Shown: piece after piece, positions 17,711-26,156 of the stretch
How the letters are laid out: every line of letters begins with the position of its first letter
Position numbering within the stretch: the stretch's first letter is position 1
Assembly: GCA_012512055.1 (NCBI GenBank)
Contig: JAAZEW010000183.1
Location: 13,917 to 77,916, forward strand
DNA from: Bacillota bacterium
GTDB taxonomy: Bacteria; Bacillota_G; SHA-98; UBA4971
Reading direction: 5' to 3'
DNA: 64,000 nucleotides
Notes under the pieces: generated by a model
The model's database searches: none
What the model was told of the DNA's origin: nothing
What the model saw: the letters and a program-made list of their open reading frames with translations, nothing else
Program-made: the position numbers and the translations under genes

Positions 17711-18459
17711 GGCGTTTCCCCCTTGCCTCCTGACGCGTTTTCAACTCTATCCTTGTTAAGTATCTCGTAAATGACAGCTACCACTTCCGTAATGGTTTCT
17801 TCAGGGGTTTTTCCCGTAGTGTCGATAGTAATAGAATCAGGCGCAGGTTTAAGGGGGGCTACTTTCCGCCCGCTGTCAATCTTGTCCCTATGCATTATTT
17901 CACTGATAATTGTCTCTTCCACTACGTCATATCCTCGCTCACGGGCTTGAATCACCCGTCTGCGCACGCGCTCGTCAAAGTCTGCCACAAGGAATATCTT
18001 CACGTCCGCGTCAGGCACAACAACGGTCCCGATATCCCTTCCGTCCATCACTACGCAGCCCCTATTTGCGATGGCACGCTGGATATTCAAAAGGGCAGCT
18101 CTGACTTGCGGAATCTCCGCTACTTGCGATACACAGGCGCCTACCTCAGGGCATGTCAGTTCCACTGTCACATCTTCACCGTCGAGAAGAACACGGCACT
18201 CTCCGTCATCGGGCACAACAGCGACTTCAGTGGCCTCGGCCAGTTTGACTATGGATTCGGCCTTTTGGACATCTACTCCGAGGCGTATTGCCTTGAGGGT
18301 CAGAGCCCGGTAAATAAGGCCTGTGCTGACATAAGCCATACCCAAGATTTTTGCGACGGCTTTTGCCACTGTGCTCTTCCCCGCACCGGCAGGACCGTCA
18401 ATCGCGATGACCGGGCCTTGTTTGTTTTTCCTCGCTCTTATGCTATTCGACGTATACAT
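17698..18459 (-). CDS. cmk: Cytidylate kinase
   Basis: Cmk phosphorylates CMP and dCMP to diphosphates. The 253-residue protein has the P-loop IAIDGPAGAGKSTVAK, then YVSTGLIYRA, VVMDGRDIGTVV, the lid region RVRRRVIQARERG and the C-terminal IDTTGKTPEE. It is slightly longer than usual at both ends; the first 14 residues are basic and the true start may be downstream. It precedes plsC with a short overlap. Confidence 0.95.
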   Translation of the reverse strand: MYTSNSIRARKNKQGPVIAIDGPAGAGKSTVAKAVAKILGMAYVSTGLIYRALTLKAIRLGVDVQKAESIVKLAEATEVAVVPDDGECRVLLDGEDVTVELTCPEVGACVSQVAEIPQVRAALLNIQRAIANRGCVVMDGRDIGTVVVPDADVKIFLVADFDERVRRRVIQARERGYDVVEETIISEIMHRDKIDSGRKVAPLKPAPDSITIDTTGKTPEETITEVVAVIYEILNKDRVENASGGKGETPCFT

Positions 18460-18527
18460 TACAGATTCCTCTTCTCCCGTGATAAATCTCGCCCTAATAT
18501 ACCTGGTGCGTATACTTGCGGGGACAC

Positions 18528-18746
18528 TCAGTGAGAATCATCTTCAGTGCGAGCATCCACATTCAGCCTAATACCCTCCAAACGTTCAGCCCTACTAAGC
18601 CCGGATCTTCCTTCCGGGGTGCTGAGAATAACCTGCCCCAGGATTGTCAAGGCCAGAAACAGCCATAAAGCTATGGCGAACACCCTCTCAAGGAAACATA
18701 GAAGTCTGTCCACATTTTCGCTGCCTTCACCAAACGCCGAACTCAT
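18528..18746 (-). CDS. Small single-pass membrane protein next to cmk
   Basis: This 72-residue frame has one strong hydrophobic helix (about residues 20-42) and a short charged C-terminus containing SRAERLEGIRL. It lies between the flavoprotein gene and cmk. An AAAGG motif lies close to its ATG. Its place and shape recall the small YpfB/DUF5359 protein beside cmk in Bacillus, but sequence similarity is weak by eye. It could also be a chance frame. Confidence 0.5.
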   Translation of the reverse strand: MSSAFGEGSENVDRLLCFLERVFAIALWLFLALTILGQVILSTPEGRSGLSRAERLEGIRLNVDARTEDDSH

Positions 18747-18757
18747 ACTGCCTTTCT

Positions 18758-20017
18758 CTACCTTCCTTCAGCCAGACTTTGCCCTGCAAGATAACCTGTG
18801 GAAAAAGCAGCCTGCAGATTGAACCCGCCGGTCATACCATCAACGTCGATTACTTCTCCTGCGAAGTATAATCCTTGAACAAGTTTGGATTCCATTCTTC
18901 GAGGATCGATTTCATCCACATCCACCCCGCCTGCGGTGACAATCCCCTCATCGTCCGGCCTCAGTCCTGCTATGTGTAATGTAAGTTCCTTCAGGGTCTT
19001 GCCTATTAGAAGTCGTTCCTCCCTTGTGACCTGAGATATGTGTTTCGAGGCCGATACGCCGGCCTCCTGCAAAACTATGTCGATCAAATGCCGAGGCATA
19101 AGATCTACCAGAGAGTTCAGTACGGTCTGCCCTCCGTGTTTCGCAAAATCCCGCAAGACTCTGGCGTCCAGTTGCTCATGGGATAGCGCAGGTTTCATGT
19201 CGATTATCAATGCGACCCCGGGCTTCGCATTAACCATTGCGGACGCTGCTGCCCGTGACAATGATAGGATGATAGGGCCGGAGACCCCATAGTGAGTAAA
19301 CAGCATTTCACCCAATTCAGACCCGCTCTTACGCCCGTCTATCGTCAATGTCACCTGCACGTTGCGTAAGGTGAGCCCTGCCACCTCGCGCGGCCATGAC
19401 TCAAGTGTCTCCAGCGGAATCAAAGACGCCCTCGGTTGGACAACAGTGTGTCTCAGTTCTTTTGCTATTCTGAGCCCGTCGCCTGTAGAACCTGTGGCAG
19501 CATAGGTAATTCCTCCGGTAGCGATTACCACTGCGTCACACGGCATAAACTCAGTTTTCCCGCAACCTGCGGTAAATACGACTCCCTGCACTTTTTCACC
19601 TGAAACGACGACTTTATGTACCCTCGAGTTAAACTGCAGCTTCGCCCCGCTCTTCTTTACATACGTCACGAGAGCCCGCAACACATCCCTGGATATTCCT
19701 GATGCAGGAAATACCCTTTTGCCTCTTTCTGTTTTACTCTCCACTCCAAGCCCCCGAAAGAACTCTCGGAGATCGTAGGAGTCAAATCGCGAAAAAGCCG
19801 AATACAAAAACTTCCCGTTACCCGGGATACCGGCTATCAGTCCGTCCACGTCTGTATCATTAGTAAAGTTGCATCTGCCTTTACCCGTGATAAGGAGTTT
19901 TCTGCCGGGACGGCTGTTTCTCTCCAGAAGAACCACGGTCATCCCCAGCGACGCAGCCTTTCCCGCAGCCATCAAACCTGCAGGCCCGGCCCCTACTACT
20001 ATGACGTCTTTTCGCAA
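18758..20017 (-). CDS. HI0933-family NAD(P)/FAD-dependent oxidoreductase
   Basis: The 419-residue flavoprotein begins with the dinucleotide-binding motif VIVVGAGPAGLMAAGKAA. The family signature RPGRKLLITGKGRCNFTN follows. A second FAD contact lies near the end: LYFAGEVIDVDGMTGGFNLQ. The HI0933-like family is widespread but its substrate is unknown. The gene overlaps rluB by 19 bases and is in the common rluB-flavoprotein-cmk neighbourhood. Confidence 0.92.
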   Translation of the reverse strand: MRKDVIVVGAGPAGLMAAGKAASLGMTVVLLERNSRPGRKLLITGKGRCNFTNDTDVDGLIAGIPGNGKFLYSAFSRFDSYDLREFFRGLGVESKTERGKRVFPASGISRDVLRALVTYVKKSGAKLQFNSRVHKVVVSGEKVQGVVFTAGCGKTEFMPCDAVVIATGGITYAATGSTGDGLRIAKELRHTVVQPRASLIPLETLESWPREVAGLTLRNVQVTLTIDGRKSGSELGEMLFTHYGVSGPIILSLSRAAASAMVNAKPGVALIIDMKPALSHEQLDARVLRDFAKHGGQTVLNSLVDLMPRHLIDIVLQEAGVSASKHISQVTREERLLIGKTLKELTLHIAGLRPDDEGIVTAGGVDVDEIDPRRMESKLVQGLYFAGEVIDVDGMTGGFNLQAAFSTGYLAGQSLAEGR

Positions 20018-20772
20018 GATCCTACCCCTTCTCCCGACCTTGCTGCCATCTTCCGGATCCAGTTCTCTTCATCAGCAGTAAGGTATCTCCATGAACCGAC
20101 CTTCAAGTCTCCGATATCCAATTCGCCGAAACCGGTCCTTGTGAGACTTTTGACCGGATGTCCGATGGAATCAAACATTTCACGAACTTGACGTTTCCTG
20201 CCTTCCCCGATCTTGATTTCCACCTGAGCGCAACTCTCGGACGGTGTAATCATTCTCACAACGGCAGGGGACGATGTGTGCCCGGACGATAATTGCACCC
20301 CGTTACGTAATAGATTCAGCTTCTTTTCATCAGGTACACCGTTGACCACCGCCAGATACGTCTTGTGTATTCCGAATCTCGGATGAGTCATGACATGAGT
20401 CGCATGGCCGTCGTTTGTCAAGAGGAGCAACCCCTCGGTGTCCCGGTCAAGCCTGCCTACGGGAAATAGCCGTGTGCCCGTGTGTGGAACAAGGCCCAAT
20501 ACTGTTCCACGCCCTCTGGGATCTTGGACCGTGGAAATGTAGCCTTTAGGTTTGTTGAGCATGATGTATATTTTCTTATCGCAGGTATCGACAGCCTGGC
20601 CGTCGACTCTTATCTCACATTCAAAGCGATGGAACTTCGCGCCCGGCTCTCGTACGACCCTCCCGTCAACGGTAACGCGGCCTTCTTTGATTATTTCTGC
20701 ACTTGCCCTACGCGAAGCAACGCCTGCGTTTGCAAGAATCTTCTGAAGTCTCTCCACCGGAAAAACCACCAA
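19999..20772 (-). CDS. rluB: 23S rRNA pseudouridine synthase RluB-type
   Basis: The protein has an N-terminal S4 RNA-binding domain (ERLQKILANAGVASRRAS) and an RsuA/RluB catalytic domain. The catalytic aspartate lies in FPVGRLDRDTEGLLLLTND, and the KIGEGRKRQVREMF motif follows. Members convert a uridine in 23S or 16S rRNA to pseudouridine; RluB (position 2605) is the best guess. The open frame starts at 20772, but a GTG at 20757 before ERLQKI is equally plausible. The start lies 12 bases after the TrkA gene stop. Confidence 0.93.
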   Translation of the reverse strand: MVVFPVERLQKILANAGVASRRASAEIIKEGRVTVDGRVVREPGAKFHRFECEIRVDGQAVDTCDKKIYIMLNKPKGYISTVQDPRGRGTVLGLVPHTGTRLFPVGRLDRDTEGLLLLTNDGHATHVMTHPRFGIHKTYLAVVNGVPDEKKLNLLRNGVQLSSGHTSSPAVVRMITPSESCAQVEIKIGEGRKRQVREMFDSIGHPVKSLTRTGFGELDIGDLKVGSWRYLTADEENWIRKMAARSGEGVGSCEKTS

Positions 20773-20783
20773 TCAAGACAAGG

Positions 20784-21440
20784 CTAGCCCAATTTCCCCA
20801 ACTTGCCCAGACTCTCTGTAGTACCGAGCGCCAACAAGACATCACCTTTCCTAATAAGGTCATCAGGACCGGGCGAGACCTTGACTTTGTTGTCAGTACT
20901 GCGAATCGCAACAACGTTCACACCGAGTTTGGCACGCAGATTCAACTCACGAAGAGTCCTGCCAATCAGTTCGGAGGAGGCTGTGATCTCAACCACATCG
21001 TAATCAGGGGAAAGCTCAATAACCTCAAGAATGTTTGAAGACGTAAGGGTGGCAGCCAATCTTGCGCCCATATCCCGTTCAGGGTAGACTACCTGTTCTA
21101 CCCCGATCTTCTCAAGAAGCTTACCGTGGAGTTCATCATGGGCTTTTCCCACAACGTAAGTTACCCCCATGTCTTTTAGTATCAGACATGTAAGTATGCT
21201 GGACAATACATCATGGCCGATGGTGACTATGACTACGTCAAAATTGCGGATACCGATTGCCCTAAGGATGTCCTCATCTGTTGCGTCTGCCTGAACAGCA
21301 TGGGTGACTCCGTCAGCTACCTGCTGAACCTTATCTTCATCGATATCAACAGCCAGCACTTGGTGCCCCAGTTTTGCAAGGGTGCACGCAACACTGGCAC
21401 CGAACTTCCCCAGGCCGATAACTGCATACTGCCGCATCAT
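20784..21440 (-). CDS. TrkA-family potassium uptake regulator (KtrA-like)
   Basis: This about 218-residue cytoplasmic gating protein has an RCK N-terminal domain with YAVIGLGKFGASVA and the acidic VLAVDIDEDKVQ for nucleotide binding. A TrkA_C domain follows (about 135-215, SELIGRTLRELNLRAKLGVNVVAI). Such proteins gate a KtrB/TrkH channel, often with ATP/ADP or c-di-AMP. No channel gene is present in this window. ATG at 21440 is preceded by GGGAGA. The 560-bp region upstream is full of repeat elements. Confidence 0.93.
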   Translation of the reverse strand: MMRQYAVIGLGKFGASVACTLAKLGHQVLAVDIDEDKVQQVADGVTHAVQADATDEDILRAIGIRNFDVVIVTIGHDVLSSILTCLILKDMGVTYVVGKAHDELHGKLLEKIGVEQVVYPERDMGARLAATLTSSNILEVIELSPDYDVVEITASSELIGRTLRELNLRAKLGVNVVAIRSTDNKVKVSPGPDDLIRKGDVLLALGTTESLGKLGKLG

Positions 21441-21532
21441 ACCATCTCCCACAAAGGCCCTATTCGTTGGCAGGGAATACCACCTGTGGCAACCTCATAT
21501 TCCAGACGATCTTACGACATTATTCATGCTAA

Positions 21533-21632
21533 TGCAACCTGGCGTAAGCGTCAAATAGTCTACGTTAAGTAGGTGGAGCCTACAGGTGTTCGGAAAACCA
21601 CCATGGATCCCTATTGACGCTTGCAACCTGGC
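21533..21632. mobile_element. 78-bp inverted-repeat element flanked by 11-bp direct repeats
   Basis: The direct repeat TGCAACCTGGC occurs at 21533-21543 and 21622-21632. The 78 bp between them (21544-21621) have inverted ends AGCGTCAAATAG (21547-21558) and CTATTGACGCT (21611-21621). Inner complementary pairs GTAGG/CCTAC and GGTGG/CCACC add further hairpins. This fits a small insertion with target duplication, or a structured leader RNA of the TrkA gene. It abuts the composite repeat at 21634. Confidence 0.5.
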
Positions 21633-21633
21633 A

Positions 21634-21990
21634 TTTAAGTGGATCGCCATGAGACCGTTGGACTTCTCCGGTAATCGCCCGTTTCACCGAAGACGTCGGC
21701 CAGTTTTTGCGATTCGGGCGGGCTGTGTTAACATAATATGGGAGAGAACAACGGTCTCCGCCATAAGTAATCGCCGGTTCCGGAAAGTGTACGTACCGTA
21801 CAGGGTGGCCCCGCAAGGTATGTCCGTTTTCTGAGGCCGGTGTTGCACTAAGGGGACGGCTCCCCAAGCGGGTTGCCTTGACAAAATCCGGCCCGTAGGC
21901 CGGTGGCCGAACTTTGACACCCCTCGTTGCAATCACCGGCCACCCAAGACAATCGGAAAACCGGCGAAAACTAATGAACTCATACTTAAG
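21634..21990 (+). mobile_element. Composite repeat R1 (outer repeat with two inserted modules)
   Basis: This element lies between ytfJ and the TrkA gene. Its outer ends, TTAAGTGGATC and CATACTTAAG, match the CTAAGTA/TACTTAG repeat family. A 108-bp element is inserted at 21651-21758. A 103-bp module with ends CCGGTG/CACCGG sits at 21837-21939. Between them lies an inverted partial copy of the left half of the outer repeat. Long open frames across it on the minus strand are artefacts of the repeat. Confidence 0.8.
21651..21758 (-). mobile_element. 108-bp inverted-repeat element, copy B, with 6-bp target duplication
   Basis: Ends are perfect 10-bp inverted repeats GAGACCGTTG and CAACGGTCTC. It is flanked on both sides by CGCCAT (21645-21650 and 21759-21764), a likely target-site duplication. 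Removing element and one duplicate restores GGATCGCCATAAGTAATC, matching the empty site at 30822 (AGATCACCATAAGTGATC). It lies in the opposite orientation to the copies at 12507 and 38787. Confidence 0.85.
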
Positions 21991-22000
21991 AGGGGTAATG

Positions 22001-22456
22001 TCAGTGAGCGTCCGCCTGCACATTTGGCTTACAGGCAATACCCCCTGTGCTCTGCCTCCCTCCCGGAGCCCCCTTTGCCAGGAAGGACGGCACGAAGTCA
22101 ATCAGTTTCTCCAACGGGCCAATGCCCTCTACAGGCATAACCCTGACCTGGCCCATACTGACTACAAGAAATGCCACCGGCGAGATGGTCAGGCCTGCAC
22201 CTGCGCCTCCCCCAAACGGGAACCCCTGCCCGTCTGCGGTGGACGCATTCGACCGCGTTTTCCCCCCTTGTCCTTCCTCCAGAGTTGCAAACTCGCTTCC
22301 ACCTGCTGCAAACCCCACGAATACCCGGGATACGGGCAATATTACAGTTCCGTCCGAGGTCTCCACCGGATCTCCTAAGATTGTATTGACGTCAATCATT
22401 TCCTTTATGTTGTCCATGGTTGTCTTCATCAAGACATCAATCGGGTGATCCGCCAT
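22001..22456 (-). CDS. ytfJ: Spore protein YtfJ/GerW family
   Basis: The 151-residue protein starts MADHPIDVLMKTTMDNI, has the family core TILGDPVETSDGTVILPVSRV and a Gly-rich segment (FPFGGGAGAGLTISPVAFLV), and a VRVMPVEG motif. YtfJ (GerW) is needed for normal germination in Bacillus. I chose ATG at 22456 because AAGGAG lies 10 bases upstream. It follows scpB and a DUF2953 gene, as in many clostridia. The composite repeat R1 begins 11 bases after its stop codon. Confidence 0.93.
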   Translation of the reverse strand: MADHPIDVLMKTTMDNIKEMIDVNTILGDPVETSDGTVILPVSRVFVGFAAGGSEFATLEEGQGGKTRSNASTADGQGFPFGGGAGAGLTISPVAFLVVSMGQVRVMPVEGIGPLEKLIDFVPSFLAKGAPGGRQSTGGIACKPNVQADAH

Positions 22457-22486
22457 GTCCATTTCTCCTTTCAAACAAGGCTGGGC

Positions 22487-23146
22487 CTACCGATAGTTTT
22501 GCCTAAAGACCGCCGGGAAAACAATATTGCCCGGCCTGGATACAACAATACTGTCGAGCTCCATGTCAACACAGACTTCATTGTAACAGGGCGCGATGGT
22601 GACCTCAGGCAGGTCGCCGGGAAATCGGAGTCTTTCGGAAAACACGGCCAGGACGGTGCCAAGCAACGCATGGATTAATCCGACAGTGATAGCGGTAGTT
22701 GCCGCGTCCCCGGCCCCAAAGGCCAGCCGAAGTCGAAAACGGAGCAGAGTCAAACCTCTCTTGAGGGCCTGAATGATTATGGGCCTCGCAAACCTATCCC
22801 TTGCTGATTTAGGCTTTCCGCGGGTATCTTTAGGCACATCCCGCCGAGGCCTGCTCTTATCTATCCTGTCCATAAACCGGATGAGGAGCTTATAGGCGTT
22901 TTCAGGATGCCTGATAAGATCCTCAAGGGATTTGATTATCAGTTCTCCCTGACCGCGTTCTTCTGACTCTCTCGTATTATGAGCCTTGTAAACAGTAAAC
23001 CATACCAATCCGCGTACAATCCCCAAGCTGACTCTGGCAAATGTCTGTCTTCGGTTGAGGGCAAGTTGTATGCGGACGTGTACAGGCGCAGCGAACACAG
23101 CCAGAACGAATGCTGCCAAGCTGAGAGTGAGAAATAAATAGAACAT
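22487..23146 (-). CDS. DUF2953 domain protein
   Basis: The 219-residue protein has an N-terminal membrane helix (about residues 3-22), a basic middle region, and a C-terminal part with LAFGAGDAATTAITVGLIHALLG that fits the DUF2953 core. These proteins are almost always beside ytfJ in spore formers and are thought to be sporulation-related, though no function is established. It lies between scpB and ytfJ with short gaps, consistent with an operon. Confidence 0.85.
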   Translation of the reverse strand: MFYLFLTLSLAAFVLAVFAAPVHVRIQLALNRRQTFARVSLGIVRGLVWFTVYKAHNTRESEERGQGELIIKSLEDLIRHPENAYKLLIRFMDRIDKSRPRRDVPKDTRGKPKSARDRFARPIIIQALKRGLTLLRFRLRLAFGAGDAATTAITVGLIHALLGTVLAVFSERLRFPGDLPEVTIAPCYNEVCVDMELDSIVVSRPGNIVFPAVFRQNYR

Positions 23147-23164
23147 AACGATATTTTTCCCTAC

Positions 23165-23704
23165 TCAGAACCCAATATTCGGAAGGAGGGAACCTGAGGC
23201 TTGCTCAAGAGGCGGAAGCTCATCCAGGGACGAGAGGCCAAACCATTGCAGGAATGTTGATGTAGTGGAATACAATGCAGGACGGCCAGGCGCCTTTTTC
23301 CTGCCGGACACTCGAATTAGGCGACGCTCCATGAGTGTGTTGAGGACACTGTCCACTCTGACACCGCGGATACTCTCTAATTCCGGCCTTGTAATCGGCT
23401 GCCTATACGCGATTATGGCCAGCGTTTCCAAGGCGGGGCGTGATAGGCTCTGTCTGACTTCTACGTTGAGTTGAGACACATACTCAGCAAACTCAGGCCT
23501 TGTAGTCATCTCATAACCGCCTGCTACAAAAACTATTTGAATGCCCGATTTCTCTCGCCTGTATGTATCCTGGATGTCTTTTACTATGGATTCTATTGTT
23601 CGAGGAGCCAGATCCATTAGCTCCGCTATGCGTTTTTGAGAAATCGGGCCGGGCGACGCGAAGATCAGTGCCTCAACTATTGCCCTTGCCTCACTGTAAT
23701 TCAT
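23165..23704 (-). CDS. scpB: Segregation and condensation protein ScpB
   Basis: ScpB dimers bind ScpA and, with SMC, form the condensin that organises chromosomes. The protein starts MNYSEARAIVEALIFASPGPIS and has paired winged-helix motifs, with SRPALETLAIIAYRQPITR and the Gly-Arg-Pro loop KKAPGRPALYSTTSTFL. ATG at 23704 follows the scpA stop by four bases and uses the GGGGGGG in the end of scpA as its ribosome binding site. Length is about 179 residues. Confidence 0.95.
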   Translation of the reverse strand: MNYSEARAIVEALIFASPGPISQKRIAELMDLAPRTIESIVKDIQDTYRREKSGIQIVFVAGGYEMTTRPEFAEYVSQLNVEVRQSLSRPALETLAIIAYRQPITRPELESIRGVRVDSVLNTLMERRLIRVSGRKKAPGRPALYSTTSTFLQWFGLSSLDELPPLEQASGSLLPNIGF

Positions 23705-23708
23705 ACGC

Positions 23709-24476
23709 CTACCCCCCCGGCACAAAGGCTATCATGATCTCACCGAAATGCCGGTCCTGCTGAACGACTACCTCTCTCAGGCGAATCAGCTCAAGAAGAG
23801 CAAGAAAAACCCCTATCACGTTAGAGCGCGTGACCGGCCTGGGGAAGAGTTCAAAGAAAGCTACTTTGGTTTTCTCTCGAATACATGAGCGGATGTGATC
23901 CATGCTTCTTTCGAGGAAGAGTTCATCCTGGGGAACGTGAGAAAACTCTTCACGAGGCGCATCTTCCAAAATGTCCTTTAGAGCGGAGAGAAGATGGGAA
24001 AGTCCGATTTCAGTAGACGGGAGAGGCACGTCATCCGTGGTTTCAACGGAACGGCCTCTGGGAAATACACCGCGCCAGGCTGCATCGCGCCTGGCCAATT
24101 CCTCAACTGCATCCTGAAACACCCGGTATTCCATGAGGTGCGCCAAAAGCGCTTCGTTGGACCATTCGCTCTCCGGGTCCAATAGTGAGGATTCTTCTTC
24201 TCTCTCGCCGTTATCCTCACTTTCACCGGTATCATGTTCTTCAGGGGGTAGTAGCTTTTCTGCCTTTGCCTTTATTACGGCGCCGGCTGCTGAAAGGAAA
24301 TCTCCGACATAATCCAGGTCAGGCTTTCCCATGGCGCGTTCTATTTCTAATATTGCCTCCTCGAGAGCATTCCGAGCGGAGACTTGCGAAGGATCCTTGT
24401 CTCCCCTCTCTAGGCCCCGCGCCAGTTCTTCCAGGGCTCTAATAGGTCGTAGGCGCTCGTTAGGGGCATCCTTCAA
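23709..24476 (-). CDS. scpA: Segregation and condensation protein ScpA
   Basis: ScpA is the kleisin subunit of SMC condensin. The 255-residue protein has the expected N-terminal helical part (AGAVIKAKAEKLLPPEE), an acidic middle and a C-terminal winged helix (ITRSNVIGVFLALLELIRLREVVVQQ, shown in parts VIGVFLALLEL and REVVVQQ). The very N-terminus is less typical than usual, lacking the common ydGPLdLLL motif. It overlaps trpS by four bases and is followed by scpB. Confidence 0.9.
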   Translation of the reverse strand: MKDAPNERLRPIRALEELARGLERGDKDPSQVSARNALEEAILEIERAMGKPDLDYVGDFLSAAGAVIKAKAEKLLPPEEHDTGESEDNGEREEESSLLDPESEWSNEALLAHLMEYRVFQDAVEELARRDAAWRGVFPRGRSVETTDDVPLPSTEIGLSHLLSALKDILEDAPREEFSHVPQDELFLERSMDHIRSCIREKTKVAFFELFPRPVTRSNVIGVFLALLELIRLREVVVQQDRHFGEIMIAFVPGG

Positions 24477-25453
24477 ATCCTCATCGCCTGCCTAACCTCG
24501 CAGAGAGTGCTCTCTGCAATAACAGCGGCTTTCCTTGCCCCTTGTTCCAGGACTTCATCAATAATCCCAGGATTCCTCAGGATAGCCTCTCTCCTGTTGC
24601 GAATCGGTCCCAAGTATTCATTGAGCGCCTGGGCCAACCTCCGCTTACACTCAACACATCCTATGCCTGCAGTGGAGCATCCCTCTCGAATATCCTCGAT
24701 ACCGAGTTTAGAGAAGACTTTGTGAAACGCATATACGGAACACACATCAGGGTCGCCAGGATCCTTCCTGCGTATCCTTCTCGGGTCTGTAACCATGTTT
24801 GATACGATATTTCTAATTTCCTCAGCGCTTGCCGACATCTCGATGATGTTTCGGTAGCTCTTGCTCATCTTCCTTCCGTCGGTGCCGGGAAGCAGGACAA
24901 CTTCATTTAGACGTGCTTGCGGTTCCGGGAAAACAGGCTCATAGAGGAAGTTGAAGCGTCTCGCAATTTCCCTTGCAAGTTCTAAGTGAGGTAACTGATC
25001 TTCCCCTACAGGCACAACCTCCGCCTTATAAACCAGGATGTCGGCTGCCATGAGCACAGGGTACCCCAAGAACCCGTGGGTCATAATCTCCCTGCCCTCC
25101 AACTCTTTGAGCTGCTCCTTATAAGTAGGGCACCTTTCCAACCACGAAAGAGGGGTAATCATGGAAAGGAGAAGAGACAACTCAGCATGTTGTCTAACGT
25201 CAGACTGCTTGATTATCAGGCTCTTTTCAGGATCTATTCCGGCAGACAAGTAATCGATAACCATGTTTCTCGTGTTCTCCTGAATTTCGCCGGTGTCTTC
25301 ATATCCTGTGGTAAGGGCATGCCAATCCACGACTGCAAAAACGCATTGGTAATCATCTTGCAGTCGAACCCAGTTGTCAAGGGCGCCTAAGAGATTCCCC
25401 AGATGGAGTCTTCCGGTAGGTCTCATACCACTGAATATTCTTGGTTTCGACAC
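24473..25453 (-). CDS. trpS: Tryptophanyl-tRNA synthetase
   Basis: TrpRS charges tRNA-Trp. The 326-residue class I synthetase has the HIGH-like motif in GMRPTGRLHLGNLLGAL and the KMSKS loop (KMSKSYRN). The signature GEDQLPHLELARE is also present. Length is typical. It is followed by scpA with a four-base overlap, and preceded by an M50 protease gene. I saw no T-box leader. Confidence 0.97.
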   Translation of the reverse strand: MSKPRIFSGMRPTGRLHLGNLLGALDNWVRLQDDYQCVFAVVDWHALTTGYEDTGEIQENTRNMVIDYLSAGIDPEKSLIIKQSDVRQHAELSLLLSMITPLSWLERCPTYKEQLKELEGREIMTHGFLGYPVLMAADILVYKAEVVPVGEDQLPHLELAREIARRFNFLYEPVFPEPQARLNEVVLLPGTDGRKMSKSYRNIIEMSASAEEIRNIVSNMVTDPRRIRRKDPGDPDVCSVYAFHKVFSKLGIEDIREGCSTAGIGCVECKRRLAQALNEYLGPIRNRREAILRNPGIIDEVLEQGARKAAVIAESTLCEVRQAMRI

Positions 25454-25471
25454 GGATCTATCTCCCCTCGT

Positions 25472-26077
25472 CTAGAACATTCTCAAGCCTGTGATTACGA
25501 AGGCCAAGAATCTCATAATAGGTGGCATTATCACGGATGTAGTGCCTGTAAAAATCAGAAGCAGCAAGATGAACTGACCGTACTGCTCCAGTTGTTGATA
25601 AATGTAAAGGTTCTTCCCTCTTAAGAATACAAGGAGTAACCTTGAACCGTCCAGAGGCGGTATCGGGATGAGATTAAATGACGCAAGGCCAAGGTTTATC
25701 AGAATGGCAAAGTACGAAATAAGATCAAGGTAGTAAGGCATTCGTATGCCCAATCTGTACGGAAGAGCAAATATGAAAGCCAAGGCGACATTGGAAAGAG
25801 GGCCTGCCACTCCCACCAAGGCCATCCCCTGCCGCCAATCCTTAAAATACGCAGGATTTATCGGGACAGGTTTTGCCCAACCAAATCTTCTGGTAATTAT
25901 CAGCGTCAGAGTGCCGAAAACATCCAGATGAGCTAAAGGATTAAGCGTCAGACGGCCTTCCCAACGAGGCGTGGGATCTCCGAGAACGTTGGCAGTTGCT
26001 GCGTGAGCAAATTCATGGACTGTAAGGGACAGCAATACTATAGGCAAAGTCAAGAGCATGGATGACAAGTTAGGCAT
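25472..26077 (-). CDS. Site-2 protease family (M50) membrane metallopeptidase
   Basis: The 201-residue protein has the zinc motif HEFAH (about residue 21) in its first membrane helix and a second metal ligand in the motif NPLAHLD (about 47-53). Several more membrane helices follow, with NLGLASFNLIPIPPLDGSRL typical of the family. It lacks PDZ domains and matches the short group related to YwhC. Substrate is unknown. It is cotranscribed with trpS and scpAB in many clostridia. Confidence 0.92.
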   Translation of the reverse strand: MPNLSSMLLTLPIVLLSLTVHEFAHAATANVLGDPTPRWEGRLTLNPLAHLDVFGTLTLIITRRFGWAKPVPINPAYFKDWRQGMALVGVAGPLSNVALAFIFALPYRLGIRMPYYLDLISYFAILINLGLASFNLIPIPPLDGSRLLLVFLRGKNLYIYQQLEQYGQFILLLLIFTGTTSVIMPPIMRFLAFVITGLRMF

Positions 26078-26156
26078 ATATCTCCCTCCGCACTATTTGG
26101 CGCTGCGGGCGGGCATGAACGTTCAGTGGCCACAAAATGCAGCCGTGCGCACTATT

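Noticed and set aside
21441..21632. c-di-AMP (ydaO) riboswitch upstream of the TrkA gene
   Set aside because: The location would fit, but the conserved ydaO sequence blocks are absent; the inverted and direct repeats fit a small insertion better.
21580..22101. Long minus-strand frame across R1, sharing words such as SFRRFSDCLGWP with frames at 30777-31052, 38780-39037 and 48397-48633
   Set aside because: The similarity arises from the DNA repeat family itself. The frames have different starts and ends, no ribosome binding sites, and run through inverted repeats.
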